Counted from the stretch's first letter, positions 43,691 to 54,359 are shown. The stretch is 64,000 nt of DNA from Dromiciops gliroides (GCF_019393635.1 NC_057863.1:436501-500500); one strand, 5' to 3'. The notes: a model not told the origin generated them from the sequence alone. Program-made: numbers and translations.

Positions 43691-44000
43691 CTATTTATAA
43701 TTTCTCTACGCTGTAGTGTATGGTCTATTTTTGTGAAGGTAACATGTGAGGCTGAGAAATATGTCTTTCCATTTGGAAGACACTGTAAGTCTTTCAAATC
43801 CCAATAATTTATTCAGTTCTATATTTTCCATTTGTTTACCTTTCTGTTAGAGTTCTACAACTTTGAGAGAACATTAAAATTTCCTGCAATTATTGTGTTT
43901 CTGTACATGGCTTTCCCCTCAATGATGCTATATCATTTACTGTATTTATATTGAATAGTAATATTTTCTTTTTATTCTTATAGGTTGCCCAGCTATTTAA
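43691..44000 (-). mobile_element. L1 internal fragment
   Basis: T-rich sequence with CTCTACGCTGTAGTGTATGG and ATATGTCTTTCCATTTGG, resembling the antisense of an ORF2 5' region. It is diverged. Confidence 0.45.
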
Positions 44001-44349
44001 TACCAACGTTCTGCCAGTAAGGGTATTTGATAATGAGAGATAGAAGACAATAGTCTTCAAATAATTAAAAATGAATATCCCACAGAAGGTAAGAGAGAAG
44101 TCTGGTGAGTCTGAGGATAGACCTAATAAGAAACTTAGAAGGATCTGAGTAGAAGACATCCCCAAGGAATATCTGAGAGTGAAGGATGACAGGTAGAAGT
44201 CCACAGGGATCCAAAGGTACCCTGGCAGTGCCAGGAGCAATCTGGGAAGGGCTCCAGCATGTTGGAGGGATGTCCTATGCATAAGAACAAGAGGATTGCA
44301 GGATAGGTAGGCATGGCCAGCTGTCAATTGGCTTGCTGGCTTCTCTGGC
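44001..44349. other. Unassigned
   Basis: Purine-rich sequence with no repeat or gene that I can name. A minus-strand open frame of 161 codons spans 43,890-44,375 without a known domain. Confidence 0.3.
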
Positions 44350-44406
44350 TTCTTCCAAGGCCCAGCTAAAGTCACCCCTCTCCAGGAAGCCTTTCTAGTC
44401 CTTCTT
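44350..44406 (+). mobile_element. L2 LINE 3' end, left piece
   Basis: CTCCAGGAAGCCTTTCTAGT is the L2 3'-UTR block. It continues at 45,604 on the far side of the L1. Confidence 0.7.
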
Positions 44407-45603
44407 TTTTTTTTAATTATAAAAGTATTTTATTATTTTCCAGTTACATGTAGAGATAGTTTTCAACATTTGTTTTTATAAGATTTCTAGTTTGAAATTT
44501 TTTCCCTTCCTCCTCTCCCTCCTCCCTCCCCAAGACGGCAAATAATCTGATATAGGTTATATATGTACAATCACATTAAACATATTTCTGCATTAGTCAT
44601 GTTATAAGAGAAGAATCAGAGCAAAAAGGAAAAACCTCAAAAAAGAAAAACAACAGCATCAAAAACAAAATAAATACTATGGTTCAATCAGCATCCAATA
44701 TTCCACAGTTCTTTTTTTTTTCTGGATTTGGAGAGCCTCTTTCCATCATGAGTCCTTTGGAACTATCTTGGACCATTGTATTGCTGAGAAGAATCAAGTC
44801 TATCACAGCTGATCAACACATAATGTTGTTGATACTGTGTACAATGTTCTCCTGGTTCTGCTCATCTCACTCATCATCAGTTCATGCAATTCCTTCCAGG
44901 TTTCTTTGAAATCCGCCTGCTCATCATTTCTTACAGCACAATAGAATTCCATTACCTTCATATACCACAACTTGTTCAGCCATTCCCTAATTGATGGGAA
45001 GTCCCTCAATTTCCAACTCCTTACCACTACAAAAGAGCAGCTATAAATATTTTTGTACATGTGGGTCCTTTTCCATTTTTTATGATCTGTTTGGGGAAAA
45101 GACCCAATAGTGGTATTGCTGGGTCAAAGGGTATGCACAGCTTTATAGCCCTTTGGGCATAGTTCCAAATTGCTCTCTAGAAAGGTTGGATCAGGTCACA
45201 GCTCCACCAACAATGCATTAGTGTTCCAATTTTCCCACAGCTTCTCCAACATTGATTATTTTCCTTTTTTGTCATATTAGCCAGTCTGATAGGTGTCAGG
45301 TGGTATCCCGGAGTTGTTTTAATTTGCATTTCTCTAATCAATAGAGATTTAGAGCATTTTTTATATGACCATGGATAGCTTTGATTTCTTCATCAGAAAA
45401 CTGCCTGTTCATATCCTTTGACCATTTCTCAATTGGGGAATGACTTGGGTTCTTATACATTTGATTTAGTTCCCTATATATTTTAGAAATGAGGCCTTTA
45501 TCAGGAGTACTGGCTATAAAAATTGTTTCCCAGCTTTCTGCCTCCCTTCTAATTTTGGATGCATTACTTCTGTTTGTACAACAACTTTTAAATGTAATAT
45601 TCC
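44407..45603 (-). mobile_element. L1, 5'-truncated, inserted into L2
   Basis: A 1.2-kb young L1. AGTCCTTCTT occurs at 44,397-44,406 and 45,604-45,613 as the target duplication. The minus-strand frame 44,803-45,060 is a clear ORF2 C-terminus (SWKLRDFPSIREWLNKLWYM and WKELHELMMSEMSRTRRTL). Confidence 0.93.
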
Positions 45604-45795
45604 AGTCCTTCTTAATGCCAGTGGATTATTTCCAATTTACCTAGTCTGTAGCTCATCTATACAGCGTGTTTGCTTGGTGTCTCCCCCACCAGACTGGGAA
45701 CTCCTTGAGGACAGGTACTGGCTTTTGTCTGTCTTTGTATCCCCAGTGTTAGCACAGAGCCTGGCACAGAGTAAGTGCTTTTTATTTGACTTGAT
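45604..45795 (+). mobile_element. L2 LINE 3' end, right piece
   Basis: Typical L2 end: CCAGACTGGGAACTCCTTGA, TTTGTATCCCCAGTGTTAGC, CCTGGCACAGAGTAAGTGC. Confidence 0.85.
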
Positions 45796-45867
45796 TGGAA
45801 CCACTGGAGAGACCACCCAAACTGATGAGATTAAACCTTAATTTGAGTATTTAAAAAAAATATCTGG

Positions 45868-46018
45868 GGCAGCTCGGTGGTGCAGTGGATAGAGCACCAG
45901 CCTTGTAGTCAGGAGTACCTGAGTTCAAATCCGGCCTCAGACCGTCAGACACTTAACACTTACTAGCTGTGTGACCCTAGGCAAGTCACTTAACCCCAAT
46001 TGCCTCACTTAAAAAAAA
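45868..46018 (+). mobile_element. CORE-SINE
   Basis: Full plus-strand copy: GGGGCAGCTCGGTGGTGCAG, CTGAGTTCAAATCCGGCC and GCAAGTCACTTAACCCCAAT with an A-run. A short insertion (CAGACCGT) lies after the head. Confidence 0.93.
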
Positions 46019-46079
46019 TCTAATGTGTCTTTAAGCAGATAACATTTTATCAGTTTAACTCTCCAGGTATTATGAATTT

Positions 46080-46605
46080 TTACTTTTACTTTGATAAGTC
46101 ATGTGCCAAGACCTGTGCTAAGCAATGGGAATAGGAAGAAAGACCAAAAACAGCCCTCAAGAGATGCACTTGAATGGAGAAGCAAGCATGCCAACTACAA
46201 ACAAACAAGACCATACATGAAATACTGGTGTTTGTCTCCATGGGAAGGCATGGCCGTGAAGAGACTTCCGGCAGAAGAGGGGGGTTTAGCTGAGACCTGA
46301 ATGGAGCCAATGAAACTTGGAGGAGAGGTTGGGAAGGGAGAGCATTCCAGGCATGGCAGAGCCAATGAAAATGTCAGAGTTAGGAGATGAGGCCTGAGTG
46401 CTGCTGGATCACAGAGTGTGCAGGGGAGTCAAATACAAGAAGACCAGAAAGGTTATGAAGGGCTTAAAAAGCCAAGCAGAGACTATTGTATTTGACCCTA
46501 GAGGTTATAGGGAGCCACTGGAGTCAACTGAATAAGGAGGTTGATGTTGTCAGATGTGTACCTCAGGATCTCTTTGGAAGCTGTGTAATGGTTGGACTAG
46601 AATGG
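46080..46605 (-). mobile_element. L2 LINE
   Basis: Antisense L2: GTGCCAAGACCTGTGCTAAG, GAGAGCATTCCAGGCATGGC, GGATCACAGAGTGTGCAGGG, GAAGGGCTTAAAAAGCC. It is followed by an RTE-tailed SINE and continues at 47.0 kb. Confidence 0.75.
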
Positions 46606-46746
46606 GGGGCAGCTAGGTGGAACTACAGTGGACAGAGTTCTAGGCTGGAAGTAAAAAAAAGACTCAGTTTCCTGAGTTCAAATCTGGCCTCAGACACTTA
46701 TTTGCTGTGTGATCCTGGGAAAGTCACTGTCTGCATCAGTTCCTCA
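46606..46746 (+). mobile_element. RTE-tailed SINE, head half
   Basis: Head and CORE of an RTE-SINE (GGGGGCAGCTAGGTGGAACT, GCTGTGTGATCCTGGGAAAG, CAGTTCCTCACCCATGAACC). It stops where another SINE begins; the expected RTE-type tail is found after that SINE. Confidence 0.8.
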
Positions 46747-46902
46747 CCCATGAACCAGAAAGGGAAGCTTGGTGGCACAGTGAATAAAGCACCAGCCTTG
46801 GATTCAGGAGGATCCGAGTTCAAATCTGGCCTCAGACACTTGACACTTACTAGCTGTGTGACCCTGGGCAAGTCACTTGACCCTCATTGCCCCACAAAAA
46901 AA
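46747..46902 (+). mobile_element. CORE-SINE inside the RTE-tailed SINE
   Basis: A full copy from GGAAGCTTGGTGGCACAGTG through GGGCAAGTCACTTGACCC to an A-run at 46,895-46,902. I see no clear target duplication around it. Confidence 0.9.
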
Positions 46903-47010
46903 TGATCTGAAGAAGGAAATGGTGAATCATTTCAGCATCTTTGCCAAGAATGGTCAGACATGACTGAAATAACTGGATTAGGGTAAGGACAGACTTCAGG
47001 CAGGAGCATC
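46903..47010 (+). mobile_element. RTE-type SINE tail shared with 29.99 kb
   Basis: GAAATGGTGAATCATTTCAG, ATCTTTGCCAAGAATGGTCA and TGAAATAACTGGATTAGGGT repeat nearly exactly at 29,993-30,098, including bases beyond the usual RTE-SINE end. Confidence 0.8.
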
Positions 47011-47756
47011 ATCTATCCAGACATAATATGATGAGAGCCTGCACCAGAGCAATGGCAGAGGAGGAAAGGGGATTCACGCTGAGAGCTGTTGTGGAAACAG
47101 AAATGATAAGACTAGGTAAACAATTGGGAATGGGGAGAGAGAGAAAGTGAGCAGTCAAGGATGACCCTGAGATTGTGGGCTCAGGTGACTGGGGGATGAT
47201 TCAACAGTAACAGAGAAGTTAGGAAGGGGCTAGACTTGGGGGTGGGGTTGCCATGTTGAGTTTGAGTTCTCTACAGGAATACAGTTCTAGATGCCCAATA
47301 GGCAAGTGGAGATGCCAGCCTTAGGTCATAACTGAACAAGTAGATCTGAGAGTCATATGCATGGAGATGATCACTGAAACCACAGGAGATGACAAAATTA
47401 CCAAGTGAAACTGCTTAGAGGGAAGCCCAGTGGGCAGGCATGTGTGCTGGAGATAAGGATCCCACAACGGATGGCCAGGCAGACATTGGGAGAACCAGTA
47501 GAGAACAGTATCCCAGGGAGCTAGATATGAGATTATCAAGGAGAAGAAGATGCATGACAGCATCAAAGTCTTCAGAGAGCTCAAGAAGGATGAGAAGAGA
47601 TCACTGGTAACTTGGGAGAGAGCAGTTTCAATTGAAAGATGAAATTGGAAGCCAGATTGCAGAAAATGATGAAGAGGGTTAGAGAAAAGCAAGTAGAGGC
47701 ATTGGTTGTAGCGGTTCTTCTGAACAAATTTAGCCAGGAAGGGGGAAGGGAAGAAA
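47011..47756 (-). mobile_element. L2 LINE reverse-transcriptase remnant
   Basis: The minus-strand frame 47,321-47,764 includes FLQSGFQFHLSIETALSQVT followed by SDLFSSFL. It resembles the L2 RT motif with the order QSGFR-HHSTETALVKVTND, so the domain is recognisable. The catalytic region further on is broken. Confidence 0.8.
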
Positions 47757-47925
47757 ACAAGCATTTATTAAGCACCTACCATGTGCCAGGCATGATGCCA
47801 AGCCCTTTTACAAATTTTAACACAACAATCCTGTGAGGCATGTGCTAATGTGATCCCCATTTTAGAGTTAAGGACATGGAGGCAAAAAGAAAGGACATAT
47901 CTGCAAGGTTGCAGAATCACCAATG
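47757..47925 (-). mobile_element. MIR SINE
   Basis: Antisense MIR order: CATTTATTAAGCACCTACCA, AACAATCCTGTGAGGCATGT, GATCCCCATTTTAGAGTTAA. Confidence 0.75.
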
Positions 47926-48649
47926 TTTCTGATGATGTTATTGGGTGAGCTTCCTTCTCCCCTGAGCAGAGGCCCTCTGCTGCTCTTTTCTTGCTACTAC
48001 ACTTTCTGATGTATGTCTCCTCTCAGCAGCTCTCTGCTGGTTTTCGGTAGGTCTCTTCCTTGCTGCACTCTGCTATCGTCTTCTGTTTTTCTGCTGTTTG
48101 TTTCTCTGGGTCCACTGATGTTCTCCTCACTTAGCACAATACTTGGAACATGGTGTGGGCTTAAAAAATGCTTCTTGCCTTGCCATGCTATCAGTTGGAC
48201 TGCAGTTGCTATGTATACAACCTCTTCCTACAGGGAGAAAGCTCTGCTCATTATAGCCATAAGACCTGGGATTATTGCAACCACATCCAGACAGGCAGCT
48301 GCCAAAAGCCAAAAGCCAAAAGAAGCCTTCAAGTTGTCCCTTTTTCACATAGGATCTGTCTTTTGAATTTTTTTCCTGCCTCCACTAAGTTTTAACTCTG
48401 ATTTATGGTCTAAATTTCCTTTTAATTTATACTATCTCTGGGCCACTAGCTTGGGTCCTCTTTAAATTATCAAAGGCACTCCATTTAGCAAAACGGCAAA
48501 GGACCTGAAGCTGAAGAGAGACTTTCCTTTTAATCCCCAGTGATGCCCCTGTTTGACATGCAGTTCAACTCAGGAGCAGGACTGAAAAGGACTAAGAAGT
48601 GGGAGAGGTGATAGAGCTGACAACCCGTGCTCACATTCCTACCAGCTTC
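47926..48649. other. Unassigned, no gene seen
   Basis: T/C-rich sequence, with GCCAAAAGCCAAAAGCCAAA at 48,300-48,320 as a short tandem repeat. No clear repeat family or exon. Confidence 0.35.
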
Positions 48650-49080
48650 TCACAATTAGAATTAAACCAATACCTTGTGTCCCTACCTTAAGTCTCTCCC
48701 TCATGTTGTACATTCCCATCAAATAATTCCCTTTCCAAATCTCTATATCACTCCTCTGATGAAGAATTCTCAATGACTTAAACTGTTTGCAAGACAAAGG
48801 TTTATTTCATAAACCTGGTCTCTAATTCACAGTCTAGCTCCAGTTGACCTCTCTGTTGTTTCTCCCATTCTCCTCTTGGACAACCTTTTCCCTTCTGTGG
48901 AATTGATCTCCACACTGCCCCCATCGATGTCTTGTCCACATCTTTATGTATTTCTGTTGTTACCATGCCTGGGATTCTTCCCTGCCCTCTGCTCCTAGTC
49001 ACCTCTGGGGTCTGTCCTCCCCTTAACTTCACAGACCAAGTTGATCAAGTGTCGCTAGGACTCTTCTGAGTCACAGCTTA
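48650..49080 (+). mobile_element. L2 LINE 3' region
   Basis: Pyrimidine-rich L2-like order, including ATTCTCAATGACTTAAACTG and CCTGGTCTCTAATTCACAG. Moderate match only. Confidence 0.5.
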
Positions 49081-49400
49081 ATCCAAAGTACATCTGTTAA
49101 ATGCCTACTACATGCACAACCTACCTTGGGTTAGGGTACTGAAGGGACTGAAGCAGAATAGGCAAACCACCCCTCCCTCAAGGAGCTTACATTCATTTGG
49201 GTGGGGAAAATAGAACATACACACAGAAAAGTAAGGACAGAAGAGAACATGGCAGACACCAAGAAGAAATTAAAGTCCAGGAACATTTGTGAAGGGAAAG
49301 ATGCCTCAGCTGTGAAGGTGGACAGAGAGCAAAGGCTCTCATCCCCCCAACCTGAAGCCTGACTTGTATATGAAGGGAAGACCCATGGAAAGTATGCACT
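49081..49400 (-). mobile_element. L2 LINE 3' end
   Basis: Antisense L2 tail: TCTGTTAAATGCCTACTACA, then CCCTCAAGGAGCTTACATTC. It weakens after 49,220. Confidence 0.6.
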
Positions 49401-49554
49401 GCTCCTTCGGCCAACTTCCCCAAGCATATGCATATGTAAGGGTGAGGCTGAAATCACTCCAACCCATTCAGCCATCATACATAGATCAGGTGGTTTTTCA
49501 CCAACTATGGACCTTCCTAACTCTTACAGAAAGACTGTTCAGATTCCAACTCAA

Positions 49555-49614
49555 TCCAGTAAACACTTAATAAGCACTTACTTTGTGTTAGGCATGTTGC
49601 TGAACAGTGGGGAT
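49555..49614 (-). mobile_element. L2/MIR tail fragment
   Basis: AACACTTAATAAGCACTTAC and TGTGTTAGGCATG are a reversed L2/MIR tail. Confidence 0.6.
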
Positions 49615-49777
49615 TGTTGTCTTTCATCTTGAAGAGGACCAATGACATTGAGGGTAATGTCTTAACTCTTGTATGAATTGGATTTAAGAGAGGCAGAGTT
49701 GCACAAAGCCATCTGAGTCCAGTGGCAAGATATACATCAGGATGACTGGAGATGGCCCTGGATGGCTAAGACAATTG
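49615..49777 (+). mobile_element. Interspersed repeat of uncertain class, copy 1
   Basis: TGTCTTTCATCTTGAAGAGG, GTATGAATTGGATTTAAGAG and GGATGACTGGAGATGGCCCT. The same sequence is found inverted at 51,885-52,018. It may be an old RTE- or tRNA-type SINE, but I cannot name it with confidence. Confidence 0.6.
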
Positions 49778-49888
49778 GGGTTAAGTGACTTGTCCAGGGT
49801 CATACAGCTAGTAAGTGTCTGAGACTGGATTTGAACTCAGATCTTCCTGACTCTAGCCCTCTATCCACTGTATCATCCAGCTGCCCTT
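49778..49888 (-). mobile_element. CORE-SINE part or long SINE 3' end
   Basis: CORE-like TTAAGTGACTTGTCCAGGGT, then GGATTTGAACTCAGATCTTC, then a head ending in CATCCAGCTGCCCT. The A tail is missing, so this may be joined to the adjacent repeat. Confidence 0.8.
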
Positions 49889-50219
49889 AGGAGAGATTCA
49901 GACATGACTGAAACAACTAAACAACACCACCTAAGGAAACATTTTCAGGAGCCCAGCAAAAAGATTTCCAGGAGCCAAGTTGTCCCTTTTTTCACATAGG
50001 ATCTCTAAGCTTGAATCCACTTTCTTCTAGACTCGATATATGCTGATGGGAGGGTGTGTCACAGACTTTTGGGTGGATGTCTTGTACAAACTGTCTTTAC
50101 TATACCATCTTAGAAAAATCCTTTTTCTAAAAGCTCATCAAGTCTAGTTGACTAATTATATTCATTTATAATTATGAAGGAAGTACACTGAAGGGGCTCA
50201 TGAGCATTAGATGAAGATG

Positions 50220-50270
50220 ATGATGATGAAGATAGATAGACAGACAGAAACACAGATAGACAGACAGATA
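50220..50270. repeat. GATGAT/GATA/CAGA microsatellite
   Basis: Short mixed tetranucleotide and trinucleotide repeats immediately left of the mariner-type MITE. Confidence 0.85.
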
Positions 50271-50459
50271 CATCGTGGGCCAAAAGTAACAAAGGAGGTC
50301 TGATGTTTTAATATATTTTTGAAAATAATTTTCCTTTATTTTCCAAGTATATTTTTTCCTATATATACTGTATATGATGCTATGGTATTGTAAATTAAAA
50401 ACAAAAAATAAAGGAGTTATTAAATATCAAAACTCCTTCATGACTTTTGACCCACCCTG
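50271..50459. mobile_element. Mariner-type MITE, 189 bp
   Basis: TA dinucleotides flank it (50,269-50,270 and 50,460-50,461). The right end read inward is CAGGGTGGGTCAAAAGTCAT and the left end is CATCGTGGGCCAAAAGTAAC. These are long imperfect inverted repeats typical of Tc1/mariner elements. It is too short to encode a transposase. Confidence 0.8.
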
Positions 50460-50605
50460 TAGATAGATAGATAGATAGATGGATGGATGGATAGGTAGAT
50501 AGATAGATATAGATGGATAGATGATAGATGAATAGATGATGGATGGATAGATGGATAGATGATAAATGATAGATGGATGGATGATAGATGGATAGGTAAA
50601 TAGAT
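50460..50605. repeat. (GATA)n/(GATG)n microsatellite
   Basis: About 145 bases of GATA, GATG and related units. The apparent Ile-Tyr-Leu-Ser proteins on the minus strand are artefacts. Confidence 0.97.
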
Positions 50606-50713
50606 ACACAGAAGTAGAAAAGACACTCCCTCATCCCCTTAGGGATAACACTAGAGATTCTAGGGGGTTATGGTAACCATAGTCTGGGGACTTGATTTGT
50701 CAGTGGGTTAGGG

Positions 50714-50765
50714 TTACACACACACATATGCAGGGCAGCCATTCACACACACACACACACATATG
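50714..50765. repeat. (CA)n microsatellites
   Basis: Two short CA runs at 50,716-50,726 and 50,743-50,761. Confidence 0.9.
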
Positions 50766-51184
50766 GACAGGAATAAGGGCTAACCTCACCTGTGTAAACA
50801 CTTCCAAGCCCATTCCTAGACCTACCACCAGAGCTGAGCTGGTCCCAGGTTGTTTTGTTTGCCTCCTTTGACAGGCAGAGTCCTAGAGCTCTTCCCTGCT
50901 CAGGACTCAGGGGCTACTCACCTGAAGTGCCCATTAGCAGCTTCCCCATCAGACCCTAAGCTGCATTAGGACAGGCTCTTACCACCGATGTGAACTTTGA
51001 CTTCTGTTCTCCAGAACTTTTTTCCTCTTGGAGACTTGTGGGCTTCATCAAGCAATATTTACTTTTGTCAAATGAGTGAAAACAAGTAAGAACTACCCCG
51101 TACCTGTTACTACAGACAAGCACTGGTTTCTATAAGAGGAAACAATTTCAAGGGGAGAGGTTTAAACCTATTCTCCGTGCATAA
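50766..51184. other. Unassigned
   Basis: Mixed sequence with no repeat or gene that I recognise. Confidence 0.35.
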
Positions 51185-51425
51185 CAACAACAGTAGCTAG
51201 AATTTATATAGCACCTATTATGAGCTAAGCACTTTATAATCAGTATCTTATTCCATCCTCACAAAATGCTAGGAGGTAGGTGCTGTTATTGTCCCCATTT
51301 TACAGATGAGGAAACTGAGGCAAACAGAGGTGATGCGACTTATCCAGGTCACACAACTAGGAAGTATCTGAGGCTGGATTTGAACTCAGGTCTTCCTGAC
51401 TCCTGACTTCCATAGCTCTACCCAC
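51185..51425 (-). mobile_element. MIR SINE
   Basis: Nearly complete antisense MIR: TATAGCACCTATTATGAGCT, CCCCATTTTACAGATGAGGA, GGATTTGAACTCAGGTCTTC. Confidence 0.85.
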
Positions 51426-51429
51426 AGCG

Positions 51430-52020
51430 TCCTCAAGATACCTATGTTGACCAGCAAAGGACTGTGAGAAATCACAATCGTAGTCCACATCCAAGCCCTT
51501 GTGGACAGAAGGGTGATAATCCCAAGCTGCTGCCTCCAGTCTTTGTCCTAAGGCACGTGGAAGGAAGAAGGCAGGTCCTCCTCCGTTGAGGGCCTTATGG
51601 GGTGATTGACTGAAGTCTGGATGCATGTCTATGACCAGTGAACTGCCTGATCATGTGGTAATCACATCAGACAGACCAGTCAGGGAGTGGGGAGGGAGAG
51701 AGTACCCATGACTGCTCCAGCCTCTGCCTGGGATCACTCCCACCCAGGTGCCATTGACTGTGGGTGGACCCATCTGACTAGGTCAACTGCACAAGTTCAG
51801 CCAGACCCTCAGTGTTGCTAGACAGTCCCTACTCTATCTCCCTCATCAGCTCATCATCCCCTCAACTGGGCCATCCCTAGCCGTCCTGACTTTTGTCTTG
51901 TCACTGGACACTAATGACTCTGGAGGAGAGTGTGAGCCTGATGACTCTGCATAGCTCTGCCTCCCTTAAATCCAATTCACCTGCAAGTTAAGACATCATC
52001 CATGTGATGTCATTGATCTT
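51430..52020 (-). mobile_element. Interspersed repeat of uncertain class, copy 2
   Basis: The inverse of the repeat at 49,615: the right end CTTAAATCCAATTCACCTGC and GATGTCATTGATCTTCAAAA matches it in reverse complement. It extends further left through CAAGCCCTTGTGGACAGAAG, so it is a longer copy of the same family. Confidence 0.5.
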
Positions 52021-52035
52021 CAAAAACAAAGGGTG

Positions 52036-52172
52036 GGGGCAGCTAGGTGGTGAAGTGGATAGAGCACCGGCCCTGGATTCAGGAGGACCTGAGTTAAAAT
52101 CTGGCCTCAGACACTTGACTCTTACTAGCTGTGTGACCCTGGGCAAGTCACCTAACCCCAACTGCCTCACCA
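52036..52172 (+). mobile_element. CORE-SINE
   Basis: Full plus-strand copy (GGGGGCAGCTAGGTGGTGAA, GCAAGTCACCTAACCCCAAC). It is followed by a long CAAAA/CCAAAAA-rich tail to about 52,245, a SINE tail that has turned into a simple repeat. Confidence 0.93.
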
Positions 52173-52735
52173 AAAAAACCCCAACAAAAAAAACCACACA
52201 CAAAAACCAAAAAAACAAAACAAAACAAAACAAAAAACAAAGGGTGAACAACAAACAATTCCCCTCTTCTCCGAGGCTCTCCCAAACCTCATCCCTCCTC
52301 AAACCTCCCACAGCTTCCACTCCCCCTCCTCTCTCAGCTGAGACCCTTGCTTAGTATTTTACAGAAAAACCAAGGCTGTTCACCGTGAGCTCCCCCTCCT
52401 TCCCTCTTCCTCATCTCCCATCACCCAGGTGCTTTCTGCCCCCTGTCCTCCATCTCTCCTGTCTCACCTGATGGAGTGGCCTCATTCCTGACCAAAGATG
52501 ACCCATCCACTTATTCAAGTGATCCCCTTCCAGCCTGTCTCCTCCAACAAATTGCCCCCTCTGTCATCCTCACTTTTTCACTTATTTTTAATCAATCCCT
52601 GTCTACCGGCTCATTTCCCACTGTCTATAAACATGCTCATGTCTCTCCCATACTGAAAAACATCGCTCACTTGATAGTTCCATCTCCACTATTGTCCTAA
52701 ATCTCTTCTGCCCTTTGTGACTAAACTCTTTTTTT

Positions 52736-52882
52736 TTTAAGTGAGGCAGTTGGGGTTAAGTGACTTGCCCAGGGTCACACAGCTAGTAAGTGTTAAGTGT
52801 CTGAGGCAGGATTTGAACTCAGATACTCCTGACTCCAGGGCCGGTGCTCTATGCTCTATCTACTGCACCATCTAGCTGCCCC
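52736..52882 (-). mobile_element. CORE-SINE nested in L2
   Basis: Full copy with T-run 52,730-52,738 and the head ending CATCTAGCTGCCCC. GTGACTAAACTCTT occurs on both sides (52,717-52,730 and 52,883-52,896) as the target duplication. A CTCTATG duplication lies in the head. Confidence 0.93.
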
Positions 52883-53129
52883 GTGACTAAACTCTTCAAA
52901 GCAGCTGCCTACCATAGATGCCTCCACTGTCTCTCCTCATTCCTTTTTTAACCCCTTACAATCTGGCTTCCAGTCTCATCATTCCACTGAAACTCTGTGT
53001 CCATAATTACTGATGACCTCCCTGTTGCCAAATCAAGTAACCTTTTCTCTACCTTCATTCTCCCTGTGGGTCACTGACGATCACCCTCTCCTCCTTGATA
53101 CCCTCTTCTCTCTGGGTTTTCAGGACACA

Positions 53130-53340
53130 CACACACTCTCTCTCTCTCTGTATCTCTATATCTCTTTGTCTTTGTCTCTCTCTGTGTGTCTCTGTCTCTG
53201 TCTCACTCCCTCTGCCTCTCTGTCTCTCTCTCCCTGTCTCCTCCTCCTCCTCCTCCTCTTCCTCCTCCTTCATAACCTGCCCATTTATTTATTTATTCAT
53301 TTATTTATTTGTTTGTTTGTTTGTTTATTTATTTATTTAG
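53130..53340. repeat. (CT)n, (CTC)n and (TTTA)n simple repeats
   Basis: CTCTCTGTCT-type sequence, then CTC units at 53,239-53,270, then TTTA units at 53,284-53,338 next to a SINE tail. Confidence 0.9.
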
Positions 53341-53475
53341 GGTGAGGCAGTTGGGGCTAAGTGACTTGCCCAGGGTCACACAGATAGTAAGTGTCAAGTG
53401 TCTGAGGCAGGATTTGAACTCAGGTACTCCTGAATTCAGGGCTGGTGCTCTATCCACTGCGCCACCTAGCTGCCT
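53341..53475 (-). mobile_element. CORE-SINE nested in L2
   Basis: Full copy, GGTGAGGCAGTTGGGGC through CACCTAGCTGCC. Its A tail has become the TTTA-type repeat just to the left. Confidence 0.92.
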
Positions 53476-53940
53476 CTCCTTTCCAGTCTTCTTACACCTG
53501 ATTTCCCCACATACTCTTTGATCCAGTGACCCTAGCCTTCTGACCATTCCATAAACAAGACTCTCCAGCTCTTGGCTCCAGGCATTTTTCTCTGGCTGTT
53601 CTTCCTCCCCACCCCCCCACCCCCCCACCCCCACACCCCCAGTGCCTGGAATGCTCTTCTTCTTCCTCCTCCTCCTCCTCTTCCTTCTCATCTTCTACTC
53701 CTGGATTCCTTTGGGTCCCAACCCAAATCCCATTTACAGGAAGGCTTTACCAGCCCTTCTTAATTCTAGTTCCTTACTTCTGTTAATTATTTCCAATTTA
53801 TTTTCTTTATAGTTTGTTTGTAACTATCTGTTGGCATGGACTGTCTTTTACCATTTTTTGTATTCCCAGCACATAGCACAGTGCCTGACACATGATGGGT
53901 GCTTAGTAAATGCTGACTGGGCAGATGGGTGCTTGCTGTT

Positions 53941-54359
53941 GTGTTGAGGTCAGGGTGGTCAGTGAGGCTGGTTATAGGGCAGGCACCTTCTCCTTCTCCT
54001 GTCCTTAGGGAGAAGTCCACGTCACACAACCAAGATAGCTCCTCACTTCGGCCAACAGTATTCCTCTGCCATTTCAATTATTCAGGGAACTAGCTGGTAC
54101 CTGTTGGGCACTGACGGTGCTTTGAGCTATTCCCACATAGAGAAACCAGACCAGAGCTACTCATCAGCAAGTCAGGCTGGTGTCACTGACCTGAGAGAGC
54201 CCCAGCCTCCAGGTCCCCAGGGCAAAAGGGCATATGGAGAGGCTGGAGACTGGCAGAGTGGGGAAGCTGGTGAGAAGGGAAGCTCAGAAGGGCTGGATAC
54301 ACCCCTTGTGTGCTCACCCGTGAGATGGGTGTCTCTGGTTTGGGGTGTGATTATTGTCA
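53941..54359. other. Unique sequence
   Basis: No repeat or exon recognised. Confidence 0.35.

Larger units (their letters stand above)
52380..53940 (+). mobile_element. L2/L3-like LINE with two SINE insertions
   Basis: The plus-strand frame 52,476-52,700 contains FNQSLSTGSFPTVYKHAHVS followed by PILKN. That resembles the L2/CR1 RT region before the catalytic core (LSLSTGTFP...LKHA.VTPLLKK). The 3' part ends with TTTGTATTCCCAGCACATAG and GTGCTTAGTAAATGCTGAC, the L2 tail. Two minus-strand SINEs and CTC-, TTTA- and C-rich simple repeats interrupt it. Confidence 0.7.
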
